A stretch of 64,000 bases of DNA from Acidobacteriota bacterium (lineage in GTDB: Bacteria > Acidobacteriota > Terriglobia > Terriglobales > Acidobacteriaceae), in NCBI GenBank assembly GCA_016196065.1, contig JACPYL010000025.1, positions 310,001-374,000 of the forward strand, written 5' to 3'. This document shows, one piece after another, positions 9,030 to 16,848 of this stretch (position 1 is its first letter; the number at the start of each line of letters is the position of its first letter). The notes beneath the pieces were generated by a model that saw nothing but the letters and a program-made list of their open reading frames with translations, was not told the origin of the DNA and made no database searches. The position numbers were made by a program, and so were the translations under genes.

Positions 9030-9090
9030 GTAGAGACGCGGCTTGCCGCGTCTCCGGTGGCGAAGCAGACGCGGCAAGCCGCGTCTCTAC
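9030..9090. repeat. Intergenic palindrome, GTAGAGACGCGGC family
   Basis: Two nested palindromes, GAGACGCGGCTTGCCGCGTC and its inverse partner AGACGCGGCAAGCCGCGTCT, bounded by GTAGAGACG and CGTCTCTAC. The same family recurs near 11.4, 27.95, 32.9 and 38.85 kb, always between genes. Confidence 0.8.
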
Positions 9091-9117
9091 GAATCTGTTT
9101 ACTTCACAGGAGAAAAG

Positions 9118-10416
9118 ATGAGGCAAGTCCTTGGCTTGGGGCTTTTGTTGTGCGCTGCGAACCTGTTCGGTCAGTCGACATTTCACGGCAACGTCGCACG
9201 TACCGGCGTGTATGAATCCGCCGGTCCCACACAACTGAAAGGTGTGAAGTGGAGCTTCAAGACGGGCGGCGCGATTGTTTCGTCGCCGGTGATCGCCGAT
9301 GGCGTCGTCTACATCACCAGCATGGACGGCCATCTGTTTGCGATCGACCAGGAATCCGGCAAGGAGAAATGGAATTTCAAATCGCGCATGCCGATTGCCT
9401 CGACTCCCGCCATCAGCGGCGGTACGATTTATTTTGTCTCCTCGGGCGGCGCTCTCGCGGCCCTCGACATCGCGACCGGAAAGCCCAAATGGGTTTTCGG
9501 TACTGAGTTTGAGCGCAAGTTTGAAGCGAAGAATCTTCACGGCTATCCCTCCCCCGCACAAACCATTCCCGATGCCTGGGACCTCTGGACGTCGTCTCCC
9601 GCAGTCGTCAACGGGAAAGTCTATTTCGGCAGCGGCGATGGCAACATCTACGCCGTCACCGCCGATACCGGCATCGAACTCTGGAAAGTGCAGACCAAAG
9701 ACGTCGTACACGCCTCGCCCGCGGTCGTGAACAATATCGTCTACATCGGCAGTTGGGACAGCACGTTATACGCACTCAACGCCGACACCGGCGAAGAGAA
9801 GTGGACATTCCAGGCCGGCCAGGACAACACCATTCACAACCAGGTCGGCTTTCAATCATCTCCCTCAGTAATGGATGGAGTTGTCTATGTGGGTTGCCGG
9901 GATGGCCACATCTATGCCCTCGACGCCGTCAACGGCAAGAAGAAATGGGACTACAACGCGAACAAGTCCTGGGTGAATGCAACGCCCGCCGTGCGCGATG
10001 GCGTCGTATACGCTGGGACCTCTGACAGTTCGCGCTTCATGGCAATTGACGCGAAGAATGGCCGGCTGCGCTGGAACTTTGCCGCCAAGGCCTACATGTT
10101 TTCGTCGGCGGCGCTGGCTGGCGACCTGGCGTATGTCGGCGACCATAACGGTAGGCTGTACGCCGTCGATCTAAAAACCGGCAAGCTCGTCTGGGAATTC
10201 CAGGTCGAAGCCTCCAAGAAAGATCCCATGAAAATCCTGAACGCCGACGGCAGTTTGAATCAGGAAGCCTTCGCACCCGTGTTCGGCGATTTCGAAGACA
10301 TGTACATCGACATTTACCGCTTCATGTCGATTGGCGCCATCCTGTCCTCGCCCGCGGTGGACAAGGGCGTAGTCTACGTGGGCAGCATGGATGGGAACCT
10401 CTATGCGATTCAGTAG
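9118..10416 (+). CDS. Exported PQQ-like beta-propeller repeat protein
   Basis: A 432-residue protein with a signal peptide (MRQVLGLGLLLCAANLFGQ) and about seven PQQ-type blades. The blades show the hallmark alternation GVVYITSMDGHLFAID / GKEKWNF, KVYFGSGDGNIYAV / GIELWKV, VYVGCRDGHIYALD / GKKKWDY. BamB and quinoprotein dehydrogenases share this fold, but no haem, PQQ-binding cysteine pair or Asp-Glu catalytic pair is evident, so a scaffold or binding role is more likely than oxidation. Start is fixed by CAGGAG 7 nt upstream and the signal peptide. The following DUF2785 gene overlaps its end by 14 nt, so both are probably one transcript. Confidence 0.85.
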   Translation: MRQVLGLGLLLCAANLFGQSTFHGNVARTGVYESAGPTQLKGVKWSFKTGGAIVSSPVIADGVVYITSMDGHLFAIDQESGKEKWNFKSRMPIASTPAISGGTIYFVSSGGALAALDIATGKPKWVFGTEFERKFEAKNLHGYPSPAQTIPDAWDLWTSSPAVVNGKVYFGSGDGNIYAVTADTGIELWKVQTKDVVHASPAVVNNIVYIGSWDSTLYALNADTGEEKWTFQAGQDNTIHNQVGFQSSPSVMDGVVYVGCRDGHIYALDAVNGKKKWDYNANKSWVNATPAVRDGVVYAGTSDSSRFMAIDAKNGRLRWNFAAKAYMFSSAALAGDLAYVGDHNGRLYAVDLKTGKLVWEFQVEASKKDPMKILNADGSLNQEAFAPVFGDFEDMYIDIYRFMSIGAILSSPAVDKGVVYVGSMDGNLYAIQ

Positions 10417-11311
10417 GGCGACTGTCGCGGCGTTGATGCTCGCACTATGTCCGGCGGCGCTCCTCGCGCAAAACGCTCCGCATGACAAAGCGTACTGGCG
10501 TGCAATCGCGAAAGACAACTACGCCGTGCCAACGGATCAATCGGCAGGCGCCCTGGCGCGTGAAGTCAGTCAATTACTCGGATCTCCCGATCCTGAATTG
10601 CGCGACGACCTTGCCTACTCCATTCTTGTCCGCTGGATCTACCGTCTGAAAGTTATGCCAACGCCCGACCTGCTCGCTTTGACCGACGAGTGGCGCGACA
10701 ACTTGAAAATCGGAATCGGTGAATCCGGAACGAACTCAGTACTCAAACGCTCGTTCTCCGCCCTGTGTCTGTCGTTGATGGCCAACCGCGAAGCGAAAGC
10801 TCCGTTTCTTGGCGAACAGCGTTATCACCAGTTGGTTGCCGACGCCGTCACCTATCTTCAGTCCGAGCGCGACCTCCGCGGATACGACGGAACACTCGGA
10901 TGGATTCACGCCAACGCCCACACCGCCGATTTGCTACAGGCCCTGGCCCACAGCCCGATGCAGACGAAAGACGAGGAGAACAGTATCCTGGCAGCGCTTG
11001 CAACTCGTCTCTCGACCGCGCCGCAGGTTTACACCCAGGGCGAACAAGATCGCATGGCCGGAGCCCTCCTCGCCGTAATCCAGCGCCCAACATTTGCGGC
11101 GGCGCCCTTCGAAAATTGGCTGAAAGCGGTGGAGGACGAAGACAAACAGGTGTGGGCAATCCCTCTGACGCCAGAATCACTCGCGCGATTTCAGAATCAC
11201 ACTTATTTCCTTCAGGCTCTCTCCGTACGCCTCGCGCTGGAACCCGAATCCCCACGCGTAACGGACTTCCGAACACGTGTCCTGGCAATTCTGCGCACGC
11301 GCCTGGACTAA
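10403..11311 (+). CDS. DUF2785-family exported protein
   Basis: A 302-residue protein with a signal peptide (MRFSRATVAALMLALCPAALLAQ) and a helical body. The block YDGTLGWIHANAHTADLLQALAHSP is characteristic of DUF2785, a family with an all-helical repeat architecture and no established function. Start taken 12 nt inside the longest frame because the signal peptide begins there and GGGA lies 7 nt before it. Its start lies within the end of the PQQ-repeat gene, pointing to translational coupling. Confidence 0.8.
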   Translation: MRFSRATVAALMLALCPAALLAQNAPHDKAYWRAIAKDNYAVPTDQSAGALAREVSQLLGSPDPELRDDLAYSILVRWIYRLKVMPTPDLLALTDEWRDNLKIGIGESGTNSVLKRSFSALCLSLMANREAKAPFLGEQRYHQLVADAVTYLQSERDLRGYDGTLGWIHANAHTADLLQALAHSPMQTKDEENSILAALATRLSTAPQVYTQGEQDRMAGALLAVIQRPTFAAAPFENWLKAVEDEDKQVWAIPLTPESLARFQNHTYFLQALSVRLALEPESPRVTDFRTRVLAILRTRLD

Positions 11312-11350
11312 CCAGTGCATTACGTCACCGAAAGTTGGCGATCAAAAGCA

Positions 11351-11425
11351 GAGACGCGGCAAGCCGCGTCTCTACGTTGAGTTCTGAGATGAACGATGAG
11401 TAGAGACGAGGCTTGCCTCGTCTCC
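11351..11425. repeat. Intergenic palindromes, GTAGAGACG family
   Basis: Two adjacent palindromes: GAGACGCGGCAAGCCGCGTC and GAGACGAGGCTTGCCTCGTC. The second unit differs in both arms by compensating changes, so pairing is preserved. Lies between converging genes. Confidence 0.8.
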
Positions 11426-11429
11426 ACCC

Positions 11430-12791
11430 CTAATTCACCCAGCCATTCGCCGCCAACTCCAGCGCGCGAACGTACTCGATGACCGCTTCCGACCAGCCAT
11501 CGATGTGCGTCCACTTGCCGTAGCCGACGCCGTTCTTGTACGACGCCACGTTGATCACGTATCCCTTGCCCTTGGGCGCGGGAACGGAATCGTGCGCCTG
11601 CTCGTCGGTGATGACGATCAGGCGATCGTAGCGTTCGCTCTTGTTCAGGTGCTCGACAGCAGCGCCGAGCAACGTTCCGTTATGCGGCTGCGAAGTATCG
11701 ATCGCATCGCGCAGAGCGAAGCCACGGCGAGCTGGGACTTCGACAACGCGATCCGAGAACGAATACACGACAACCTTCTCGGCGATCTCGCGCACCAGCA
11801 CGGCGAGACCATACGCCGCGTCGGTGCGCTGCATTTCCGACCGCTTCGAAAGCGGCGCGATCATGGAGCCCGAAACGTCCACCAGCACGATCGTCCGGCC
11901 GGGGAGCTTCGCCTGCGACGCCACCGACTTCATCATTGCCTGCTCCAATGCCTCTTCGAAGTGCGGCGCATGACGAGCCGCCGCCAGGAATCGGAACGGA
12001 AGCACCCGCGACGCATTCATCGCGCCCAGAGCTTCGGTCACGAGCGTTTCGTCCACTCCGGCCTCGCGCATGTTGCGGAGGTTGCGAAGCAACGCGAGCG
12101 CGCCCAGCTTCTGCTCGCCAAGCAACCGCTCCCAGGCTTCGCGCTTGTCGGCCTTCTGGCCATCGCCCCCTTCGGCGTTCTTGCCCGACTCCGACAGCGC
12201 CACTTCCCACGTATCGGGCGTGGCGAGGCGTCCCCAGACGAGCTTCTTCCAGACACCCGCTTGTGCCGCATCGCGCGGCTTGGCATGCGAGAGGAAGAGC
12301 ACGTCCCGCAGCTTGATCGGCCCGCCACGGTCGTACTTGGCAAGCTGATACTCGTCGAACTTCGGAAAGGCAGCCGCCAGTCCCTTTTTCACCTGCGCGG
12401 AAAGCGGCACCCGCCCGTCCTTCCAGTAGATGGCGACGAACTCCGCGAGCTCATCGGCACGCTGGATGACGCGCTCAAGCGTCTCCGCCACCAGACGCCG
12501 ATGCGTAGCATGACGCGCCATCTCGCGGACAATGAGCAACGGCGCATGACGAAGCTTCATCTGCTCCCGCGCCTCAACCGCCAGCGCAGCCACCTTATCG
12601 GCCTGAACCTTCGGGACCAGTTCTGCAATGCGTCCAGCGATCTCGACGCCGTCCTCGTAAAACTGCGACTCCCAAAGCAGGCAAGCCAGCACCGACCGGC
12701 GAAGCTGATGCTCCGGCGAGATGTGGCGCGCGGGTGCGCCTTCGTGAGTGCGCGGGGCGAAGTTGAGGTTGAGTGTGTTGAGTCGTGCCAT
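11430..12791 (-). CDS. rsr: Ro60/TROVE-domain protein (Rsr orthologue)
   Basis: A 453-residue protein with the two-part architecture of Ro60: a helical HEAT-like TROVE ring (about residues 1-285; EHQLRRSVLACLLWESQFYEDG is its typical opening) followed by a von Willebrand A domain with an intact metal site (DVSGS, 305-309). Ro60 proteins bind the ends of misfolded RNAs through the ring cavity and Y RNAs on the outer surface; in bacteria (Deinococcus, Salmonella) they act with PNPase and in RNA-repair operons. AGGAG precedes the ATG. It is the last gene of a leftward cluster with an unknown protein (21 bp upstream) and RtcB, and Y-RNA-like genes lie at the head of that cluster, which strongly supports the role. 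Confidence 0.93.
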   Translation of the reverse strand: MARLNTLNLNFAPRTHEGAPARHISPEHQLRRSVLACLLWESQFYEDGVEIAGRIAELVPKVQADKVAALAVEAREQMKLRHAPLLIVREMARHATHRRLVAETLERVIQRADELAEFVAIYWKDGRVPLSAQVKKGLAAAFPKFDEYQLAKYDRGGPIKLRDVLFLSHAKPRDAAQAGVWKKLVWGRLATPDTWEVALSESGKNAEGGDGQKADKREAWERLLGEQKLGALALLRNLRNMREAGVDETLVTEALGAMNASRVLPFRFLAAARHAPHFEEALEQAMMKSVASQAKLPGRTIVLVDVSGSMIAPLSKRSEMQRTDAAYGLAVLVREIAEKVVVYSFSDRVVEVPARRGFALRDAIDTSQPHNGTLLGAAVEHLNKSERYDRLIVITDEQAHDSVPAPKGKGYVINVASYKNGVGYGKWTHIDGWSEAVIEYVRALELAANGWVN

Positions 12792-12812
12792 GCTGTTCTC
12801 CTAAACGTGTTG

Positions 12813-13388
12813 TCAGTGCTTCTTAGCCTGCTGCTCCGCAGCTATGCGTTCCAAAATTTCCGACAATCTTGCCGACTGAATATCGGAAACATCTACGGCA
12901 TAGATTTCATTAATCTTTGAGATCAATGCGTCATTCGTTTCGTCGTGATGGAAGTCCCACAGGCTGGACTCATCTGAAATCCAAGCCCAGTCAAGGCCGA
13001 GAACTCGCCGGACGAAATCCTCTGCCAACTCAGAATGCCTGTTGACCCGTTCCTGAGAAGCAAATTCAATAGGAACTTTTGTTCCCGGTCGTGGGAGCGC
13101 CTTTCCTGATTTGCTCCATTCCAGCTTTTGGGTTGTGAAACGCTTGTCCAGATCCTGCAGGGCTTCTTCCTTCGTGTCGCCCGATCCATCTACGACCCAC
13201 CAATTGACGATGACCGCCCTATACCGATGGGATTTGAGTCGCGTCCCTATGTACTCCGGGTCCGGCTCTTGCTCGCGAAGCACGACCGGGTAGTCGCTCA
13301 ACTCCCAGTCCTGCTTACGAATGGACACACAGAGCTTCCAAAGTGCCGATAGTTGTTCCTTCATGCTAATGATAAAAGTCTGAGCCAT
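12813..13388 (-). CDS. Unknown protein with HicB-like N-terminal half, in the RNA-repair cluster
   Basis: A 191-residue soluble protein. The segment YRAVIVNWWVVDGSGDTKEEALQDLDKRF resembles the HicB-type partial RNase H fold, where a strand is followed by G-x-T-x-EEAL. The C-terminal part has FVRRVLGLDWAWISDESSLWDF and an acidic helical tail. I cannot name the family or an active site. Start placed at MAQTF with AAGG 8 nt upstream; a longer frame exists but runs into a palindrome. It is 84 bp after rtcB and 21 bp before the Ro60 gene, so it most likely belongs to that operon; an accessory or antitoxin-like role is only a guess. Confidence 0.75.
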   Translation of the reverse strand: MAQTFIISMKEQLSALWKLCVSIRKQDWELSDYPVVLREQEPDPEYIGTRLKSHRYRAVIVNWWVVDGSGDTKEEALQDLDKRFTTQKLEWSKSGKALPRPGTKVPIEFASQERVNRHSELAEDFVRRVLGLDWAWISDESSLWDFHHDETNDALISKINEIYAVDVSDIQSARLSEILERIAAEQQAKKH

Positions 13389-13439
13389 GCGCTGACCTTT
13401 GTTCTCGTGTGACAATTTTCTGAGGTTCGGAAGGCAAAA

Positions 13440-13469
13440 GCGGGCGGCACGGCTGAAGCCGTGCCCTCC
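13440..13469. repeat. Short intergenic palindrome
   Basis: GGCACGGC-TGAA-GCCGTGCC hairpin in the gap between rtcB and the next gene. It may act as a processing or partial termination site within the operon, or simply be an interspersed palindrome. Confidence 0.5.
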
Positions 13470-13472
13470 CAC

Positions 13473-14702
13473 CTACCCCTTCACGCAAACCACCTGCCGC
13501 AACGTATGCACCACGTCCACCAGGTCTTTCTGCGCTTCCATCACGGCGTCGATCGACTTGTACGCCATCGGAGTTTCGTCGATGACGTCCGCATCCTTAC
13601 GGCATTCGACGCCCGCGGTTGCCTGGATGTGATCGGCAACCGTGAAGCGGCGCTTGGCTTCGCCGCGAGACATCGCTCGTCCCGCGCCGTGACTGCAACT
13701 CATGAAGCTTTCCGGATTGCCCTTGCCGCGCACGATGTACGAACGCGCGCCCATGCTGCCCGGAATAATCCCCATGTCGCCCTCGCGAGCGCGCACCGCA
13801 CCCTTGCGGGTGATGAGCACGTTCTCGCCGTAGTGGTTCTCCCAGGTGACGTAGTTGTGGTGACAACTCACCACCTCCACGTCAGCCGCGAAGCCCGGGA
13901 CCTCGCCGCTCTCCGCCACCGCCTTGATGATGTTTTGCATCATCAGCTGACGGTTGGCGAGCGCGTAGTCCTGCGCCCAGTGCACGGCCTTGACGTAGTC
14001 GTCGAAGTGCTCCGTGCCCTGCGGCAGGTACGCGAGATCCTGGTCGGGAAGGTTGATCATCCACTTGCGCATGTCTTCCTTCGCCAGCTGGATGAAGAAC
14101 GTTCCAAACCGATTGCCGACGCCACGCGATCCCGAGTGCAGCATCACCCACACCTGCTCGCTCTCGTCGAGGCAAACCTCAATGAAGTGGTTGCCGGTGC
14201 CGAGAGTGCCGAGATGGTTCACACGATTCGGATGCCCCAGCTTCGGATACTTGCCGACGATCTCCTCGTACGCCGTGTGCAACTTGGCCCAGACATCGTC
14301 GTGATGTGTGGGCGCATTGCGCCACGCGCCGCGATCGTTCTTGCCGCCGTTGTCGGTGCGTCCGTGAGGAACCGCAGCCTCAATCGCGCTGCGGATCCCG
14401 TGCAGGTTGTCCGGCAACTGATTCGCGTGCAGCGAAGTACGAACCGCCATCATGCCGCATCCGATGTCGACGCCAACCGCCGCGGGGATAATCGCGCCGC
14501 GCGTCGGAATTACGCTGCCCACTGTCGCGCCGATTCCCCAGTGGACGTCCGGCATCGCCGCCACCCACTTGTAGATAAACGGCAACTGCGCAACGTTCAG
14601 CAACTGCGTCCGAGCCGCATCTTCCAGCGGGACACCCTTCGTCCACGCCTTGATGGGCACGCCCGTGTCGGGCTTGATGAAGTTGAACATCGCGTCAGTC
14701 AT
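13473..14702 (-). CDS. rtcB: RNA-splicing ligase RtcB
   Basis: A 409-residue GTP-dependent RNA ligase that joins 2',3'-cyclic phosphate or 3'-phosphate ends to 5'-OH ends. All metal- and GMP-site blocks are visible: VDIGCGM (Cys82), GTGNHFIE (Asn171-His172), HSGSRG (His189), CHHNYV (His281-282) and SCSHGAGR, whose His338 is the guanylylated residue by homology. The start is supported by GAGGAAG 7-8 nt upstream and by family length. No RtcA cyclase or archease is present nearby. It sits between the AAA ATPase gene and the unknown/Ro60 pair, and a 290-bp gap with two 25-bp palindromes precedes it. Confidence 0.95.
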   Translation of the reverse strand: MTDAMFNFIKPDTGVPIKAWTKGVPLEDAARTQLLNVAQLPFIYKWVAAMPDVHWGIGATVGSVIPTRGAIIPAAVGVDIGCGMMAVRTSLHANQLPDNLHGIRSAIEAAVPHGRTDNGGKNDRGAWRNAPTHHDDVWAKLHTAYEEIVGKYPKLGHPNRVNHLGTLGTGNHFIEVCLDESEQVWVMLHSGSRGVGNRFGTFFIQLAKEDMRKWMINLPDQDLAYLPQGTEHFDDYVKAVHWAQDYALANRQLMMQNIIKAVAESGEVPGFAADVEVVSCHHNYVTWENHYGENVLITRKGAVRAREGDMGIIPGSMGARSYIVRGKGNPESFMSCSHGAGRAMSRGEAKRRFTVADHIQATAGVECRKDADVIDETPMAYKSIDAVMEAQKDLVDVVHTLRQVVCVKG

Positions 14703-14878
14703 GGCTTCACTTCCTCTCTTGAGACATTGCCGGGGAACGAGCGACGCGGTACCGGCATTGCTGCCGCCGAGCGCCCGTTGGGCATTCTCAGGTCCGAAGT
14801 AACCGCAATCTATCACCACCGGCAAACCGTAGCGCCGCCGCCCCCAAAACGGGCATCGACACCAGGTGTTGCTTGCTC

Positions 14879-14903
14879 TTGAGGTCGCAAAATGCGACCT
14901 CAA
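14879..14903. promoter_or_regulatory. 25-bp perfect palindrome upstream of rtcB (copy 1)
   Basis: Eleven-base arms TTGAGGTCGCA / TGCGACCTCAA around AAA. It shares its design with a second palindrome 65 bp away. Either a regulator operator or an interspersed palindrome; the position, between the AAA gene and rtcB, favours regulation. Confidence 0.45.
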
Positions 14904-14943
14904 TTTGATACGAGGCAGGCGTGTCACCGAGGGCAACTCCAAC

Positions 14944-14968
14944 TTGAGATCACAAATTGTGATCTCAA
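14944..14968. promoter_or_regulatory. 25-bp perfect palindrome upstream of rtcB (copy 2)
   Basis: Eleven-base arms TTGAGATCACA / TGTGATCTCAA around AAT. Same length and outer TTGAG/CTCAA as copy 1, differing by paired changes that keep symmetry. It lies 24 bp after the stop of the AAA ATPase gene as transcribed. Confidence 0.45.
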
Positions 14969-14991
14969 AGTTTCAGCCTCCCTGACCGTCC

Positions 14992-16248
14992 TCACACTTT
15001 GACCACGAGCTCATCCAATTCCGTGCACTCCTGCTCTAACTTCAGCAGCAGTCCCTGAAATTCGGCCATCGTCTCGACGGACCGATTCGTCTCGACGAAA
15101 AGTTCTGCTGCGCCCAGCCCGGCTTCCGGGAAGAATCGTTGGTACAACTCGATCTTCTGCTGGTCGTCGGCCTGGCCCATGTAGAGTTTGTAGTCGATGC
15201 GTCCGGGCCGCAGCAGCGCGGGATCCAGATTTTCAACGACGTTACTCGTCATCACATAGAGCACGTTCTCCGGAGCACTGAAGCCATCGAGCACATTCAG
15301 CAGTCCTGAAAGCGTCACTCCCATCCCCGGCACCGATTCTTTCTTATCGTCACTGCCCGCTGCCGGCCTGCCGGACGATTGATCCACTGCCGCCCGTGCC
15401 TGTCCGCTCTTCATGCAATCGATGTCCTCGAACAGGATCACGCAATTCGGCGGCACATCGTTCATCGCCGCCATCAGCGAACGATCGTTGAAACTCGACA
15501 GGTTGATCGCATACACGTGCATCTGAAATCGAGCCGCCAGCTCCGATACCAGAGAGGTCTTTCCCGTCCCCGGCGGACCGTAAAGCAGATATCCCCGGTG
15601 ATACGGGACGCCAAGCTGCCGGTACCGCCGCCTCGCCTTTCGGAATCTCTCGATGTCCCGCACGATACGGTCTTTTTCACCCGGCTTTAGAATCACCGAT
15701 TCGAGCAGCCTGGGCGAGTAACCCTCCACATACGACCAGCCATCGTCGTAAACGTAGAGTGACAAGCGAACTTTTGTCTTCTTTTCATGACACGCTACGA
15801 TCCCTTCGACAAACTGTTTCAAAAAACTCTGACTTCGGCCGATGGTGCGGAAAGTCAAAGATTCCGTTCGACGCCGCGATCCACCTTTCGGGTCAAGGTT
15901 CCGGTAGAAGTACACCAGGAACGGACGGCCAGCATGCCAGAACCAATGCGTCCCTGGTGCCGGAATCAACGCCAGCCCCTGGTTGCGAATTGTTGTATCC
16001 AGATCGACTCGGCGAACTCGTTTTAGGAAATTCTGCTCCAGCAACCACTCCTTCACCCAGTAGAACGAAGCGTCGTCGTCCGTGACGGTAATCATCATGG
16101 TGGTCTGACCGAGCAGCCATTCCCACAATTTTTCAGGAACGGCGTGCAGGTACACTCCGAGGCCACCAAAGATCATGAGCATCAGCCCGCCAGCGGCGAA
16201 CTCATTGTGCCCTCCGAAAATGCTCTTAAGAATTTCGCTCATGGTCAT
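14992..16248 (-). CDS. BCS1-like membrane-anchored AAA ATPase
   Basis: A 418-residue ATPase with one N-terminal membrane segment (about residues 20-36), a BCS1-type middle domain (YWVKEWLLEQNF, RTIGRSQSFLKQFV, YDDGWSYVEGYSPR) and a C-terminal AAA core: Walker A GPPGTGKT (224-231), Walker B CVILFEDIDC (269-278), and an arginine-finger region LRPGRID. Mitochondrial Bcs1 translocates folded Rieske protein; bacterial homologues have no agreed role. Its ATG overlaps the stop of the preceding small gene as ATGA, so it is translationally coupled. It is followed by rtcB on the same strand, suggesting an RNA- or RNP-remodelling job, which is inference. Confidence 0.9.
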   Translation of the reverse strand: MTMSEILKSIFGGHNEFAAGGLMLMIFGGLGVYLHAVPEKLWEWLLGQTTMMITVTDDDASFYWVKEWLLEQNFLKRVRRVDLDTTIRNQGLALIPAPGTHWFWHAGRPFLVYFYRNLDPKGGSRRRTESLTFRTIGRSQSFLKQFVEGIVACHEKKTKVRLSLYVYDDGWSYVEGYSPRLLESVILKPGEKDRIVRDIERFRKARRRYRQLGVPYHRGYLLYGPPGTGKTSLVSELAARFQMHVYAINLSSFNDRSLMAAMNDVPPNCVILFEDIDCMKSGQARAAVDQSSGRPAAGSDDKKESVPGMGVTLSGLLNVLDGFSAPENVLYVMTSNVVENLDPALLRPGRIDYKLYMGQADDQQKIELYQRFFPEAGLGAAELFVETNRSVETMAEFQGLLLKLEQECTELDELVVKV

Positions 16249-16565
16249 TCCGTCGAAATTAATTCGTCCTCTTCCGTTTCTTGCGCACTGTTGAAACCGG
16301 TGCGTGCAAACCCGCCCGCCCTGCGTCGCGGCTTCGTCGGGATAATCAGCGCGATGTCCTCCATCTGCTGCCGCGTCGGCAGGTTCTTGTTGCTGAAGTC
16401 CGTGCAATCCGCGACCTTGAACGGGACCGCGCGGAACCGGCTGAAGCAGCAGTGCACAGCCTCTTCGCTCTCGCGAAATCCCTTCTGGATGTGCGACCAG
16501 TAGCACGCATGGCAGAGCGACCGTTCGTCGCTCAGCGCCGCTTTCTTCATGACGATAGTGTTCAT
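16245..16565 (-). CDS. Small Cys/His-rich protein coupled to the AAA ATPase
   Basis: A 106-residue protein with CHACYWSH near the start, then VHCCFSRFRAVPF and ADCTDF, a spacing that suggests a metal-binding knuckle (CxxC plus CC or C). The C-terminus is basic then acidic (RRRAGG...TEEDELISTE). I do not recognise a named family. The ribosome site is weak, and a TTG 6 nt further upstream is an alternative start. Its stop overlaps the start of the ATPase gene by 4 nt. As first protein gene after the Y-RNA-like genes it may bind those RNAs, link them to the ATPase, or act as a regulator. Confidence 0.75.
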   Translation of the reverse strand: MNTIVMKKAALSDERSLCHACYWSHIQKGFRESEEAVHCCFSRFRAVPFKVADCTDFSNKNLPTRQQMEDIALIIPTKPRRRAGGFARTGFNSAQETEEDELISTE

Positions 16566-16602
16566 ATTCAAGACCGGTTCTCAGTTCTCAGTTCTCAGTT
16601 TC

Positions 16603-16732
16603 CGCCGGGGAACAAGCGACAAAGGTATAGGTGCTCTACCACTGAGCTACACGGCGGTATTCACCGCGGCAGGATTCGAACCTGCGACCTCCCGATTAGC
16701 AGTCGAAGTAACCCTCGTCTTCACCACCGGCG
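16603..16732 (-). ncRNA. Y RNA of YrlA type: circularly permuted tRNA mimic
   Basis: Transcribed leftward, the order is: terminal helix strand CGCCGG; conserved module beginning TGGTGAAG; a T arm GCAGG-TTCGAAT-CCTGC; acceptor 3' strand CGCGGTG; loop AATAC; acceptor 5' strand CGCCGTG (7 bp with two G-U); TA; a canonical D arm GCTC-AGTGGTA-GAGC; then the closing helix strand CCGGCG. T arm and D arm are thus joined through a looped acceptor stem, and the anticodon stem is replaced by the helix carrying the RNA ends. Bacterial YrlA Y RNAs, which bind Rsr/Ro60, are described as tRNA mimics of this kind. The gene lies 37 bp before the cluster's first protein gene. A linear tRNA cannot be drawn. Confidence 0.75.
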
Positions 16733-16736
16733 AAGA

Positions 16737-16840
16737 CCAGGTGTCAGGTCTTAGGTGTCAGGTTCAAGCAAACTCTAAGCCTGTCACCCGTAACCTCCGA
16801 CTTATAGCCTGACACCTAACACCTGAAACCTAACACCTGC
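16737..16840. repeat. Long imperfect inverted repeat between two ncRNA genes
   Basis: Repeated units of CAGGTGTCAGG and TTAGGTGTCAGG on the left are mirrored by CCTGACACCTAA and CACCTG on the right, giving a long hairpin of about 30 bp per arm. Related units occur near 63.78 kb. It separates the YrlA-like RNA from the next RNA gene. Confidence 0.65.
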
Positions 16841-16848
16841 ATTTTTCC

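Noticed and set aside
11505-12920. Long open frame opposite the Ro60 gene
   Set aside because: No family character, high Arg/His content, an artefact of GC-rich third positions in the real gene.
13461-14882. Long open frame opposite rtcB
   Set aside because: Low-complexity Arg/Val/His sequence that simply mirrors RtcB codons.
16629-16732. Two damaged linear tRNAs, one of them Ser(GCT)-like because of CTGCTAA
   Set aside because: The T arm precedes the D arm, no 5' acceptor pairs with the first half, and a permuted cloverleaf with a shared Y-RNA-like module explains all parts.
16737-16840. CRISPR-like repeats (CAGGTGTCAGG units)
   Set aside because: Units are short, irregularly spaced, arranged as an inverted repeat and without unique spacers.
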